Notes under the pieces: generated by a model
Told to the model about the DNA's origin: nothing
Databases searched by the model: none
The model's input: the letters and a program-made list of their open reading frames with translations, nothing else
In this document: piece by piece, positions 37,783 to 47,241 of the stretch
Layout: every line of letters begins with the position of its first letter
Position numbering within the stretch: position 1 is the stretch's first letter
Program-made: the position numbers and the translations under genes
Origin: Microcystis aeruginosa Ma_MB_S_20031200_S102
GTDB taxonomy: Bacteria > Cyanobacteriota > Cyanobacteriia > Cyanobacteriales > Microcystaceae
Assembly (NCBI GenBank): GCA_007095845.1
Contig: SFBI01000013.1
Coordinates: 1 to 64,000, forward strand
Reading direction: 5' to 3'
DNA length: 64,000 bases

Positions 37783-38946
37783 CTAATTTGTCAATGGGTA
37801 AGTCCCCTTATTTTTGATAATTCTTGCCCCAAGAGAAATATAACCGTACTTCCCTTCAATTTTTACTGGTGCTAGACCTTCAGCAAAACTGCCCGCATGA
37901 TCAAATTGGGGAGAAATAATAAATTTGCCGTTTCTGTCGAGATAACCCCAATTAGTAGCAGGATACCAGCCGCCGGCATCTCTACCTCCACCACTGGTGG
38001 CTACAGTAGCTAAACCTTCAGAAAAACTCTGCGCCCCTGTGAAATCTATATCATCTTCTGGATCATCTTTGGGCGATTTAATGACTACATCCCCAGTTTT
38101 ATTAATATAGCTATAATCGCAATAATTGACAGCCGAGCATTGCCCCCCATTCAGTTCTACAGAGGCTAATCCTGATGAGAAATTTCCCGAAACAAAAGTA
38201 TCAAAATCAGGATGATTAATGACAAATTTGCCTTGTTGATTAATATATCCATTACCAGATTGAGATTGTGCAGCGGCTAAGTCTTCAGAAAAGTTATAAG
38301 CAATGGAGAATTTAAAAGGAAGAACTAGCTCTCCTTTTTGGTTAATATAACCGTACTTTTGTTGGTAAGAATAATCTGGGTCTTCAGTCTCTTTTCCTAC
38401 CACAGCTAACCCTTGAGCAAATTCTGATGCTGAATCAAACTGAGGAGAAATTATTATTTTTCCTTGCTTGTTAATATAGCCCCATTTATTATTAATTTTA
38501 ATCGGTGCTAATCCCGATGAAAAGTTACCAGCTTGCTCAAATTGTGGCTCAATTACAGTTTTTCCTGTTTTGTCTATGTAACCATAGCGCTCTACAATTC
38601 CATTGCTGTCAGAATCTATACCAATCCAAGCCAAACCTGATGAAAAATACCCTGCTTGTTTAAATTGGAGAGGAATTACTATTTTACCTGTTAAGTCAAT
38701 ATAACCATAGTTATCTACATCTTGGAAATCATAAGTGTTATCTACAAATGATTTCCCAATTCCTACTTTAGCTAATCCTTCCGAAAAAGATTCAGCATCA
38801 TCAAACTGTGGAGCAATGACAATTTTCCAATTTATTGGCTGCGGTGTTGGCACGTTCGTTGTCGCAGGTGAGAAAAAAGAATAAATAATAGTTAACAATA
38901 AGGCTGTCAACAACAATCGGAAGGAAGGCTTAACATTTTTTAACAT
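37783..38946 (-). CDS. Secreted or anchored WG-repeat protein
   Basis: A 387-residue protein with an N-terminal hydrophobic segment (about 9-28) acting as signal peptide or anchor, followed by seven or eight WG-type repeats. Each repeat has the pattern WGYI(D/N)..GK.VI.PQFD.A..FS.GLA.V, e.g. KWGYINKQGKIIISPQFDSA. WG repeats form short beta units of extracytoplasmic proteins; function is generally unknown. The gap to the acyl-CoA dehydrogenase gene (37522-37782) contains no gene. Confidence 0.88.
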   Translation of the reverse strand: MLKNVKPSFRLLLTALLLTIIYSFFSPATTNVPTPQPINWKIVIAPQFDDAESFSEGLAKVGIGKSFVDNTYDFQDVDNYGYIDLTGKIVIPLQFKQAGYFSSGLAWIGIDSDSNGIVERYGYIDKTGKTVIEPQFEQAGNFSSGLAPIKINNKWGYINKQGKIIISPQFDSASEFAQGLAVVGKETEDPDYSYQQKYGYINQKGELVLPFKFSIAYNFSEDLAAAQSQSGNGYINQQGKFVINHPDFDTFVSGNFSSGLASVELNGGQCSAVNYCDYSYINKTGDVVIKSPKDDPEDDIDFTGAQSFSEGLATVATSGGGRDAGGWYPATNWGYLDRNGKFIISPQFDHAGSFAEGLAPVKIEGKYGYISLGARIIKNKGTYPLTN

Positions 38947-39113
38947 GACATTTCACGATTCATAACTATAGTCATTTTAGTTAAAATCGAGAATATCAGT
39001 GCCATAGTTCATAAGTACCTAAGCGCCGATAATGATTAAAGCATACAGTGCGGTATTGGGTTTTCTTGAGGGAGTGTCGAACCCTTCGAGGTGGGATAGT
39101 AGGACAAGCGGTA

Positions 39114-39209
39114 TATAGCGTTTCTCACACCTGTGTGGCACAGTTAAACCTTTGCTAATTAAGCTTTTCACCATCGACAATGTACCTCTTGCGAACAGGA
39201 AACGCTATA
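39114..39209. mobile_element. 96-bp MITE upstream of the FkbM gene
   Basis: Perfect 11-base inverted repeats TATAGCGTTTC (39114-39124) and GAAACGCTATA (39199-39209) bound a 96-bp element inside the 308-bp gap 38947-39254. It ends about 45 bp before the start of the FkbM gene, so it may carry or disturb that promoter. No coding capacity. Confidence 0.7.
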
Positions 39210-39254
39210 ATTAATATCTTAGATGCCTTCATGGCTAACTTGAAGTGAGAGTAT

Positions 39255-40127
39255 ATGTTGAAAGGGACTACTTATTTGCATAAGTTCAATTATTTTCTTG
39301 GATTGGTTCGAGAGATTGGTGGCTGGGATTTCCTATACCGCTATGTAGTACGAGCATTTTATAAGATAACCAAACTCAATCAGAAGATGGTTCTATTTAA
39401 TAATGTAGAAATGACTCTGCCCTATGATAGTCGATTCGGAACGGAAATTTTCCTTAAGGGAAGCAAGTTAGATTGGGGATCTGAAATTATCCTTCATCGG
39501 TTCTTAGATATTAATAAAGACTTTATTGATGTTGGGGCTAATATTGGTTATTACAGTTTACTGGCTGCTCCTTCATCTAATCATGTTTATGCCTTTGAAC
39601 CAGATCCGAGAATGGTTGAACACCTAAAGAGAAATCTTTCCCAGTTTCACAATTGTCATATTCTAGAAGAAGCACTTTTTTCTGAGCCTGGCACTATGGA
39701 TCTTAATTTGAACTCAATGCCTGAACTAAATTCGCTGGTCAGGTATAGTCCCCAAGAGAACAAGGTGACAGTCAAGGTAAATACTTTAGACAAATTGATG
39801 TCTGATTATCCGTTACTAAGTGTTTCCTGTATCAAAACAGATGCTGAGGGAGCAGACTTCGATATACTAATGGGTGGCAAAAATCTTCTAATTCGAGATC
39901 AACCTTTGGTCTTGTCCGAAATTTATCCAACCAAGAAGCTCCTTGAATTTATTAAATCCATTGAATTTACCTGTTTTGCTTTCGTCAAATCTAAGGATAA
40001 GAATGGAGATAATTGCCAACCAAAATTGATCAAGATTGAAACAAAACCGAGAAACTTTCGTATTAAAATGATTTTCTTAGTTCCTAATCGGCTCTTGTCA
40101 AGGTTTGAAGAGCTAAAAGATGTCTAA
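39255..40127 (+). CDS. FkbM-family methyltransferase
   Basis: A 290-residue SAM-dependent methyltransferase. The SAM loop is FIDVGANIGYYSLLAA (about 90-105) and the acidic ribose-binding residue follows in YAFEPDPRM. The FkbM family often O-methylates sugars of polysaccharides and glycopeptides. It stands alone on the plus strand, separated from other genes by 1.1 kb of debris. The acceptor cannot be predicted. Confidence 0.88.
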   Translation: MLKGTTYLHKFNYFLGLVREIGGWDFLYRYVVRAFYKITKLNQKMVLFNNVEMTLPYDSRFGTEIFLKGSKLDWGSEIILHRFLDINKDFIDVGANIGYYSLLAAPSSNHVYAFEPDPRMVEHLKRNLSQFHNCHILEEALFSEPGTMDLNLNSMPELNSLVRYSPQENKVTVKVNTLDKLMSDYPLLSVSCIKTDAEGADFDILMGGKNLLIRDQPLVLSEIYPTKKLLEFIKSIEFTCFAFVKSKDKNGDNCQPKLIKIETKPRNFRIKMIFLVPNRLLSRFEELKDV

Positions 40128-40400
40128 CACTTCGTCCCTGTGCATTGTAGATTACTTTAGAGCGAAACAGCAAGCTCAATTCTAATCTGAAATTATCTAT
40201 TTCTTCTGTCCAGTGGGGTGGGTAGTAAGGATGCTTCCAGTAGGTTTACAGTAGTAGGTGACTGAGGAGTTAAATAGGAAAGCTTTCTGCTTTGCATTTG
40301 CGTTCATCAACCATTTCCTCTGATTCCTCATCTCAAGTTTGCCAATCTAAAGTATTATGATCAGGCGATCGCAATTTTATGGTAAAACTTTTTTTGAATA

Positions 40401-40559
40401 ATGAATGAAGTTTTTTTAGATACATCTTTTGCGATTGCCTTATCTTCCGTTATCACTCAAAATGATCTACAGACTGTTAAATTTGCCAATCAAATTGAAA
40501 CTAATAGAAACCATTTAGTCAACATTTACAAAGAATTGTTTATGTATTCCACAAAATAA
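40401..40559 (+). pseudogene. PIN-domain (VapC-like) toxin fragment
   Basis: The frame MNEVFLDTSFAIALSSV is the start of a PIN-domain ribonuclease: Asp7 in FLDTS is the first acidic catalytic residue. After about 40 residues the sequence diverges and stops at TAA (52 residues in place of about 135). The truncation point falls at the junction with a Uma2 fragment. No antitoxin gene is clear upstream. Confidence 0.75.
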
Positions 40560-40692
40560 TATTATGAGTATCAGTAGTTCCTGTCATAGCGTAAATTTGT
40601 CCATCAATATATTCCTGTTTAATGGGACTGGTTTCTTCAAACTGAAGATATTCTTCTGGGGTGAGATTATTATAGTTAGATCAAGCAATCAT
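40560..40692 (-). pseudogene. Uma2-family remnant with a nonsense codon
   Basis: The minus strand reads MIA, stop, SNYNNLTPEEYLQFEE and ends after TDTHNI. This matches the first 43 residues of the tandem Uma2 proteins at 52.1-53.3 kb except for a few changes, one of which is a TTA-to-TGA change at codon 4 (40681-40683). The nuclease core is missing. The homology extends upstream of the start codon (AACTATATTAAGTACCTAAGC), so promoter and gene were copied together. Confidence 0.85.
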
Positions 40693-40870
40693 CGTTTTTT
40701 TACTAATCACAACTATATTAAGTACCTAAGCAGGTAAATGTTAAAAATTGTCGGCACCTCCCTTATTAAGGAAGGTAGGGTCGTTTCATTCTCTCAAATC
40801 CTTATCTGGCAAAGTTTTTAGTCGATTTCTCGCAATAAATATCTGAAAAATTTTTAAAACGTCGTGCTTT

Positions 40871-40896
40871 GTAGGCTGATTCATGAATCAACCTAC
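40871..40896. repeat. 26-bp palindrome, related to the one at 26.8 kb
   Basis: GTAGGCTGATTCA (40871-40883) and TGAATCAACCTAC (40884-40896) form an inverted repeat with one mismatch. The centre GATTCATGAATC resembles the perfect palindrome at 26844-26877. It lies in 40703-41266, 560 bp in which I find no gene. A 17-base match to 4595-4611 in inverted orientation lies at 40796-40812 in the same gap. Confidence 0.6.
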
Positions 40897-41266
40897 TATG
40901 AGAGCAAAAACCTGTACTCCCCTGCTCCCTAGCTTACCTCATAAGCGATTAAAGGTAGCAAAAAAAAGAAAAACAGCCCTACCCAAACCCCAGAACGCAT
41001 TAGCTTTTCTTTGAGATGCTTACAGGCAGCTGCTGATATATATGTGATAATTGTCGTTATTTCTGCAAATGTGAGATGCACCGATAATATTAATCTATGC
41101 TGCCAATCAAGTCAGAGAAATTTAGTTTAATCTATGGTTGCTATTGATAATAATCTATAGTAAATCGAGAATAAAAGCGAAAAAAACTTTTAAGAAGTAT
41201 TAATTTTTTAGTACAATGGGGTAAGGATAGGGATAAGCTCAATTTTTCACTCTCGGACGAGGTTAG

Positions 41267-41710
41267 ATGAAAAGTGCTGAATGTTTAACGGTATCCCCCG
41301 GGGAACCGCTTACCGATTGGCAAAAACTCGGATTAGATTTGGTGGCTCGTTGGCAGGGACGAGATGTTATCCTAGCGATCGATCTTACCGGTAGTGTTAA
41401 CTTTAATAATGAAGGACGCACGCGCCTCGGTCAAATTATTCGCGATAGTTTAAAAAATAACGATTCCGTTTATCTAGTTCCCTTTGCTGATAATGTCCAA
41501 CCGATTGCAGAACCGATTTTAATTCGCAGTCAGGAAGATATAGACGCAGTTTTAAAAGCGATTCCCTGGCAATCTAGCCAAAGTGCTAAAAATACCGATA
41601 TTCAGGGAGCAGAATGGCACGTTTATCCCCGACTGGCACGCTTAAATCAGTGTCGTTTAACTGCCAATCAAGCTATCAAACCCCAGTCGGTAGTTTGGAT
41701 TTCAGATTAG
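41267..41710 (+). pseudogene. Truncated vWA-domain protein gene
   Basis: The 147-residue product begins like a von Willebrand A protein: VILAIDLTGSVNF (Asp39, Ser43) is the metal-ion-dependent adhesion site, and VYLVPFADNV a core strand. It ends at a stop right after KPQSVVWISD, which is where the second half of the vWA fold should begin; the following bases give no matching continuation. So the C-terminal half is lost. It lies tail to tail with the 715-residue lipoprotein gene (94 bp between stops) and marks the left edge of the cytoskeletal module. Confidence 0.65.
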
Positions 41711-41804
41711 GTGGTACTGGTCGAGATGTGTTAATGAGAATTCGTCGCTTTATTATTGATAAATACGGGAAGTTATCTAAAATATTTGAGCTTGTTAGCT
41801 TACA

Positions 41805-43952
41805 TTAATTGTATTCTAATTTTCCTTTGTGTTTCAGTTGCCACATCCCACTGCCACTAACCAGGGTAACTTGTGCAGGTGAAATTAAGGTAAATTTATT
41901 GGTGTTGCCGCTTTTATAGCCATCAAATAAAGCAGATGCCGTGAATTCTTGAGACTCAGCAATTGCGTGTTGTTTCGGAAAGAGTAAATAATCACTTCCT
42001 ACTGAGATAACATAAAATCCATCGGGGGATTGATTGGGAGTCAGGATAACAGGTTCATGAGAATTTTTCCATCTTTTCATTCCTGTGTCTTCCTTCTCAA
42101 CCACTTCTCCCTGTTTGTGTACCTCATGAATATTAAAGATAGCATCTGGAGACTGATTATAGGAATTGATTATGCTTCGCCATTGCAAGGGAATATCTAC
42201 TGTCTCAATTGCCTCTTTTGTAAGCAGCTTTCTTAGTCGTTCAATCTCTTTTTTAAGTTCTTCGATATCTTGGACATTTCTCTCAACTTTTAACTCTAAA
42301 TCTTTTTTATCTTGCTGTAACTGGTTTACCTGACTATTTAGAGTTGTAGCTTGTTGTTCTAGTTGTACTTTTTCAATGTTTACCGTCTGCAATCGTTGTC
42401 GTAGGTCTTGATAAGAACTAGAAAGATTTTGATAGCTTTGATTTAGTTGCTGATTTAGCTCACGCAACTGTTCCACTTCTCCTGAATTGAACGGTTCAAG
42501 TGGTTTTCGGCGTTGATCATGTTCATCTATTAAATTTGTCGCTAAATTCCTAAAATTCTCTTGAAAGTGTTGCAGTAGATCATCAAGTTTATCTTTTACA
42601 TACTTAAAGTCTATATTTTCGTTTTTTTGAACTAATTTATGTTTTAATTGTTCAATTTCATAAAGTAAGGTTTGCGATTGAGATTCTAACGGTTGAATTA
42701 AGTGTAGTATTTGGTCTAAGGTTGTACTATTTTCGCTAGAGGATATTGGTGATTGATTTCGTTGACTAATTTGCAATAATTTATCGAGTTTGGTATTAAG
42801 ATCACCTAGTTGCTGAAAGGAGAAATTGTCTTGAGGTGTTGAAAAATTGCGGGTCGGACGTTCTGCATAATTTTCGATTAAATCTTGAGTCGGATCTAAG
42901 GTGTCCAGATGCTGTAAAATAACATCATGATAAATCCTTTCAAGATCGCGCTTTACTTCATCAATTTTACGCAAGGTTAATTCCAATTCTTCTTTTGATT
43001 CATTTTTTGATTCATTGTTTTTTAAGTATTTTTTCAACTCATTGCTCATTTCTTGAAGATTAGTTTTAATAGCGACTATCTCATTCTTAAATTGTTGAAT
43101 ATCTGTTTCTGGTTTTCCTGTTTTCTGAAATTTGTGAATCAGAACAATCTTACCCATTCTATCCCATAAAAAAATAAAACTAATGGGAACTGAAAGTAAC
43201 GCAAGAGTATTGAATAATGGCCATACCCAATTATTACGATTAATATCCTTCTTAAGTTGTTCTAATTGAGTTTTTAAATCATCTGTAGTTAGAGAATTAG
43301 TAGGAGAATTTGAGGTAATCGGATTTTGAGTTGATGAATTATCAATGTTTAAAGTGGCGAGAGGTTTGGTTACATTTAGAATGTTCTCTAATAGCTTTTT
43401 AGTCGCAATTCGTTGTCTTGAACCATCCTCTCCATCAATATCTGATTGATAAATAGGCTGGCTATCAATTTCTAATTGAGATAGTTTATTTTGAGCCTCA
43501 CTGTACTGCGCTTTTGCTAAATCTTCTAGAATTTTTCGCTGTTGAGAAGTTCCTTCTAGGATAGGTTCAATCTTTGAATCAATATTATTAAAACCGATTT
43601 TCGTTTTAATATCATCAGATAAACTATCTTTAAATGTCTTGTAAGCATTAGCAAGTTCATCAACAATTTTTTTTGCCTCAGCATAATCTACAGGATTTTC
43701 TACTTTTGTTCCACTTTCTGTAACTGTAATATTCGCAACAAAAGTATCCAGAGCCGCGCGTTTTTGTTGCAGTGTCTTTAGATTTTCAATAGCAGGAGTC
43801 TGTTGATTATCTGTTACTGGTTGACTACTTGTTTCTGTAGGAGAAGGAGATGGTTGAGTTTGAGTATTGCTAAACGGATTACAACCATTTAACAACCCCG
43901 CAGATAATCCCGTTGCTAAATAAAGTATCAGAAATGTTTTTCTAACCCTCAT
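41805..43952 (-). CDS. Coiled-coil lipoprotein with a second membrane span
   Basis: A 715-residue protein. A signal peptide with lipobox GLSAGLLNGC puts a lipidated Cys24 at the mature N-terminus, followed by a Ser/Thr/Pro/Gln linker, a helical domain (about 55-190), a TM helix (about 241-262, WVWPLFNTLALLSVPISFIF), and long coiled coils (about 285-345, 385-480, 500-590). A C-terminal globular beta-rich domain (about 600-715) ends it. If the N-terminus is outside and the TM crosses once, the coiled coils and C-domain are cytoplasmic: a link across the membrane. It starts 13 bp after the actin-like gene and is the last gene of the operon. Confidence 0.82.
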   Translation of the reverse strand: MRVRKTFLILYLATGLSAGLLNGCNPFSNTQTQPSPSPTETSSQPVTDNQQTPAIENLKTLQQKRAALDTFVANITVTESGTKVENPVDYAEAKKIVDELANAYKTFKDSLSDDIKTKIGFNNIDSKIEPILEGTSQQRKILEDLAKAQYSEAQNKLSQLEIDSQPIYQSDIDGEDGSRQRIATKKLLENILNVTKPLATLNIDNSSTQNPITSNSPTNSLTTDDLKTQLEQLKKDINRNNWVWPLFNTLALLSVPISFIFLWDRMGKIVLIHKFQKTGKPETDIQQFKNEIVAIKTNLQEMSNELKKYLKNNESKNESKEELELTLRKIDEVKRDLERIYHDVILQHLDTLDPTQDLIENYAERPTRNFSTPQDNFSFQQLGDLNTKLDKLLQISQRNQSPISSSENSTTLDQILHLIQPLESQSQTLLYEIEQLKHKLVQKNENIDFKYVKDKLDDLLQHFQENFRNLATNLIDEHDQRRKPLEPFNSGEVEQLRELNQQLNQSYQNLSSSYQDLRQRLQTVNIEKVQLEQQATTLNSQVNQLQQDKKDLELKVERNVQDIEELKKEIERLRKLLTKEAIETVDIPLQWRSIINSYNQSPDAIFNIHEVHKQGEVVEKEDTGMKRWKNSHEPVILTPNQSPDGFYVISVGSDYLLFPKQHAIAESQEFTASALFDGYKSGNTNKFTLISPAQVTLVSGSGMWQLKHKGKLEYN

Positions 43953-43965
43953 CGTTCCTTTCCTC

Positions 43966-46900
43966 CTATAGTCTGCTATTTAATTCTTTTAATAAGGCTT
44001 TTAACCCTAAGATAAAGGGAGGTTCAACCCTGACATCCTCTGAGTTACGACCTTCTAAATTCGTTAAATTGTATTCTACCGAACGCTTAACATTTGTCCA
44101 GAGACTATTGCGCCATTGTTCATCGTCATACTGTTTGAGCGGTTTAATACTGGTGATTTTTAACTCCTTAAAAGCTTGTTGAAAATCCTCTAGAAATTTC
44201 TGAAGATTGGCTAATCCTACCTCCTCATCATCTGACCCAACCAGCTTAAAGCTTTCAATTTTTTGAAATTGAGTTAAATCAAGGCGATCTTGCCAGCCAA
44301 AAGCCTCCCCATTCACCTCACAATCTTCTCCTGCAAAAATCACTTCATCATCATCTTGTAATCCCGTTAAACGAGTCACATTTTGATCTAAAACTAAGCC
44401 ACAAGCGACTTCTGCTTTCGGTTTAGAACTGAGGACAGTAGGTTCTTTTTTGTTCTCAAATCCTGATGCTTTACTGAGCAATCGGCTAAAAAGGAGAGAA
44501 GTTTCACAATCTGGACTAAATCTTCCACTTAAATCCAACCAATTAAGAATCCGAGAGCCATTTCCCCCAATATAGACTGGCGTATTCAGCTTACGAGTGT
44601 ATTTTTCCTCAATGTCTAAAGCACGCAATACAAGACCGATATAGTAATACAAACCTGAAATTCCTAGTGTAGAAAGTTGTACAATCGTTTGCAGATCAGT
44701 ATCGTCGTCCATCAGCGTTCGATTGCGTTCTAACCACTTGCTTCCTTCGGCCGCCAATAAGCCATCAAGTTTCACGAAAAAGTGTTCATCCTGCAAACTA
44801 CTGCTTAAATCACTTAAATCTGTATTAAATTGCTGATTAAGAAAATCAGGTCGGTTTTTCCAAAATTGGGAAAAGAGGAGTCTTCCTGCTATCTGTACCG
44901 AACATTGATGAATCAAACGATTACCAACCCAGATAGAAATATCGGACGTTCCCCCTCCCATATCAATGCAGGTGGTATAAAGGAGGTCTTTTCCTTCTTC
45001 ATCGGCAAAATAATGGGCTAATGCTAAACTTTCTGCACGATAGGGGTTGCCTTTGTCTAACCATTTATGGTCAATTCCCGTCGTTTTGCCTAAATCCTCG
45101 ATAATTCGTTGCCACGTCATTTTATAGAGGTTTTTGTCACTGCGAGAAAAGGCCGAGGGATAGGAAATAGACCAATTGATCTTTTTAACATGATTTTTCG
45201 CCGCTTCAGCCGTAATTAAAAGAGCTAAATGCTTTAGAAAGGTGCGATTATAAGCAATATTCTCAAGCTTCCATTTAAGCTCGGTCTTAATATCATCTTG
45301 AGTGGGGTCAAACGCTCTGACATCTTGTGGAATATAAATACGGCCATCTAAAATTGGTCTTTCCTCTTCTTTACTTCCTCTAATAGTAAGAACTGAGGAA
45401 AGAGGGAACTTTTCGTCTTTACTTGACATAAAATAAGCAGACAAAATTCTAAAACGCTCAATTGGAGTAGCTTGGGTGATTTGAAGATGCAGAGGCGTTA
45501 AGGTGACACCTTCGCGCACATTATTAATGTGATAATAGACATTGGTGAAAGATGTACCAAAATCAACGCCTACTGTCCATGTTTTATTGGGATTTTGATC
45601 CCCCACTTTAGGAGGTGTTTTCAACAAAATTAACCCTTGAGAAATCCCTGTTTCTTCCTGACAATTAATATAATCAGGGAAACTCTCTAAACGAGTAATC
45701 TGGAAGTTTTTAAGCTCAAGGGGATGAATTTCTCTTGCTTCAGGAAAAACGGCTCGAAAGATTTTATTTTGTTTGGTCGCTTCGGTGCGGTTGTCGAAAT
45801 ATAGCGCATAATACGCTTTCCAGTTCGGGGCTTTAAAATTCGGCCAAATTTCTAAGAATGGTTTCGCTGTAATTGCATTGTTAACTTCAATAGGATACTC
45901 TCTGTGAATGGTAAAGTCTCCCCCAGATAAGGGTAAAGTTAAAGATACTCTGACGGCTGATTGGTTGCCAATGGTCGTCGGATTAAAAGCAAGACGCTTA
46001 ATGAGTTCTTCTGAGCTAAAATAATTAAGCACTTCAGATTCTAGCGGTAATAAAGGGGTTAAATGACGTTCTTGTTCATCAACCGTATAAGTGATCTCCC
46101 TTGTGTCTTCAGGGAGTAATGCCCCTGGTAAGTTTCCCTCTCCTTCCAAATAGAAAAAGGTTTTTGTAAAGATGTCATCTTCTGTGAGAAACTTGACTTT
46201 TCCTTTATATTGTTTGATAAACTCGGCTTTATCAAAAATAGCGGCGCTGACCGTATCATAGATCCAAATATCAACAGCTTGTTTGGTTGGCCATTGTTTT
46301 TTCAATTGCTCAAGGTCTGGAATGAAAATAACCTCTTCATTCATTGACTTCCCTAAAGCTAAAATACTCACACTGGAAGGATTTCTTTTCGCTTGAATTG
46401 GAATATTGAGAGCATCTAAATCCCCTAAAGTAAGCGTTACTCCAAAATAGGCAACATTTCTACTAGGTCTAAAAGTTTGCCCTCTAGGATCAATCGTTAG
46501 CTCCTGTGCTAGTTCATTTTTATATTCATTCAAAAGTTCTTTAAGTTTGGCAGAATCTACCCCCCTTTGACTGTCAAGCTGAGTTTTTAAGTTATCTAAC
46601 CACAACCATAATTGAATTTTGTCATCTTCTGTTAAATATTCACTGGAGTCCAAGGGAGAATGTAAGCGTCCATCTGCATACCAAGGAATACCTTCCCAGT
46701 TCCCCTCTTCGGCAGGACAGACTAAGGTTGCGGGAGAAGTCATGCCCACAGACTGTCCATTCAGCAGAAAAACATAGATTTTGTGCCAAGGGTTACGATT
46801 TTCCCCCTTACTTCTTTCTGTTGACTGATAAACCGTTCTTTGACTGGAAGGTGATAGAGCGATTAATGCTTTGATCAAAGCATCGGCTTGGAGCGTATCT

Positions 46901-47226
46901 AAATCTAGTAGCTGGGCTTGTAGTTTAAGCCGTTTCACCTCTGCTAGGGCGATCGCCGCTAACATCCCCTTCCATTGGGCTTTAATGGCACTATGAAGCG
47001 GATATTCTTGATCCCGTAACACCATATCCACAAGTAACGGTCTTGCCCACATATCGGGAATTGAACTAATACTTTGAGTATTAGTCCCAATCTCGGGGCG
47101 GGTTAAACTATCTGCAACCTCTGTATAAGCGATTCCTGCTTGGGGTTGCCATTTTCCCGCTTCTCCTGGTTTGACACGCGCTTGTGATTTCAAGGGGGGT
47201 AAAAAAGAGCTACTCATTGAATCCAT
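43966..47226 (-). CDS. Large actin/Hsp70-like ATPase (SrfB-like)
   Basis: A 1086-residue protein. The C-terminal half has the five-motif actin/Hsp70 ATPase layout: phosphate-1 VGVDFGTSFTNVYY (about 550-563), phosphate-2 TCIDMGGGTSDISIW (about 752-766) and adenosine VYIGGNGSRILNWL (about 880-893). The N-terminal half (1-540) is a separate region of unknown fold with low similarity to anything I know. Among known proteins it recalls the virulence factor SrfB family; this is a resemblance by architecture, not a proven orthology. There is no signal peptide or membrane span, so it is cytoplasmic. It lies 15 bp after the tubulin-like gene. Confidence 0.8.
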   Translation of the reverse strand: MDSMSSSFLPPLKSQARVKPGEAGKWQPQAGIAYTEVADSLTRPEIGTNTQSISSIPDMWARPLLVDMVLRDQEYPLHSAIKAQWKGMLAAIALAEVKRLKLQAQLLDLDTLQADALIKALIALSPSSQRTVYQSTERSKGENRNPWHKIYVFLLNGQSVGMTSPATLVCPAEEGNWEGIPWYADGRLHSPLDSSEYLTEDDKIQLWLWLDNLKTQLDSQRGVDSAKLKELLNEYKNELAQELTIDPRGQTFRPSRNVAYFGVTLTLGDLDALNIPIQAKRNPSSVSILALGKSMNEEVIFIPDLEQLKKQWPTKQAVDIWIYDTVSAAIFDKAEFIKQYKGKVKFLTEDDIFTKTFFYLEGEGNLPGALLPEDTREITYTVDEQERHLTPLLPLESEVLNYFSSEELIKRLAFNPTTIGNQSAVRVSLTLPLSGGDFTIHREYPIEVNNAITAKPFLEIWPNFKAPNWKAYYALYFDNRTEATKQNKIFRAVFPEAREIHPLELKNFQITRLESFPDYINCQEETGISQGLILLKTPPKVGDQNPNKTWTVGVDFGTSFTNVYYHINNVREGVTLTPLHLQITQATPIERFRILSAYFMSSKDEKFPLSSVLTIRGSKEEERPILDGRIYIPQDVRAFDPTQDDIKTELKWKLENIAYNRTFLKHLALLITAEAAKNHVKKINWSISYPSAFSRSDKNLYKMTWQRIIEDLGKTTGIDHKWLDKGNPYRAESLALAHYFADEEGKDLLYTTCIDMGGGTSDISIWVGNRLIHQCSVQIAGRLLFSQFWKNRPDFLNQQFNTDLSDLSSSLQDEHFFVKLDGLLAAEGSKWLERNRTLMDDDTDLQTIVQLSTLGISGLYYYIGLVLRALDIEEKYTRKLNTPVYIGGNGSRILNWLDLSGRFSPDCETSLLFSRLLSKASGFENKKEPTVLSSKPKAEVACGLVLDQNVTRLTGLQDDDEVIFAGEDCEVNGEAFGWQDRLDLTQFQKIESFKLVGSDDEEVGLANLQKFLEDFQQAFKELKITSIKPLKQYDDEQWRNSLWTNVKRSVEYNLTNLEGRNSEDVRVEPPFILGLKALLKELNSRL

Positions 47227-47241
47227 CTCCTCTTAATGCTT

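Noticed and set aside
41614-41808. Separate small gene after the truncated vWA gene
   Set aside because: This frame overlaps the vWA fragment and its N-terminus is the vWA coding sequence in another register; no sign of an independent gene.
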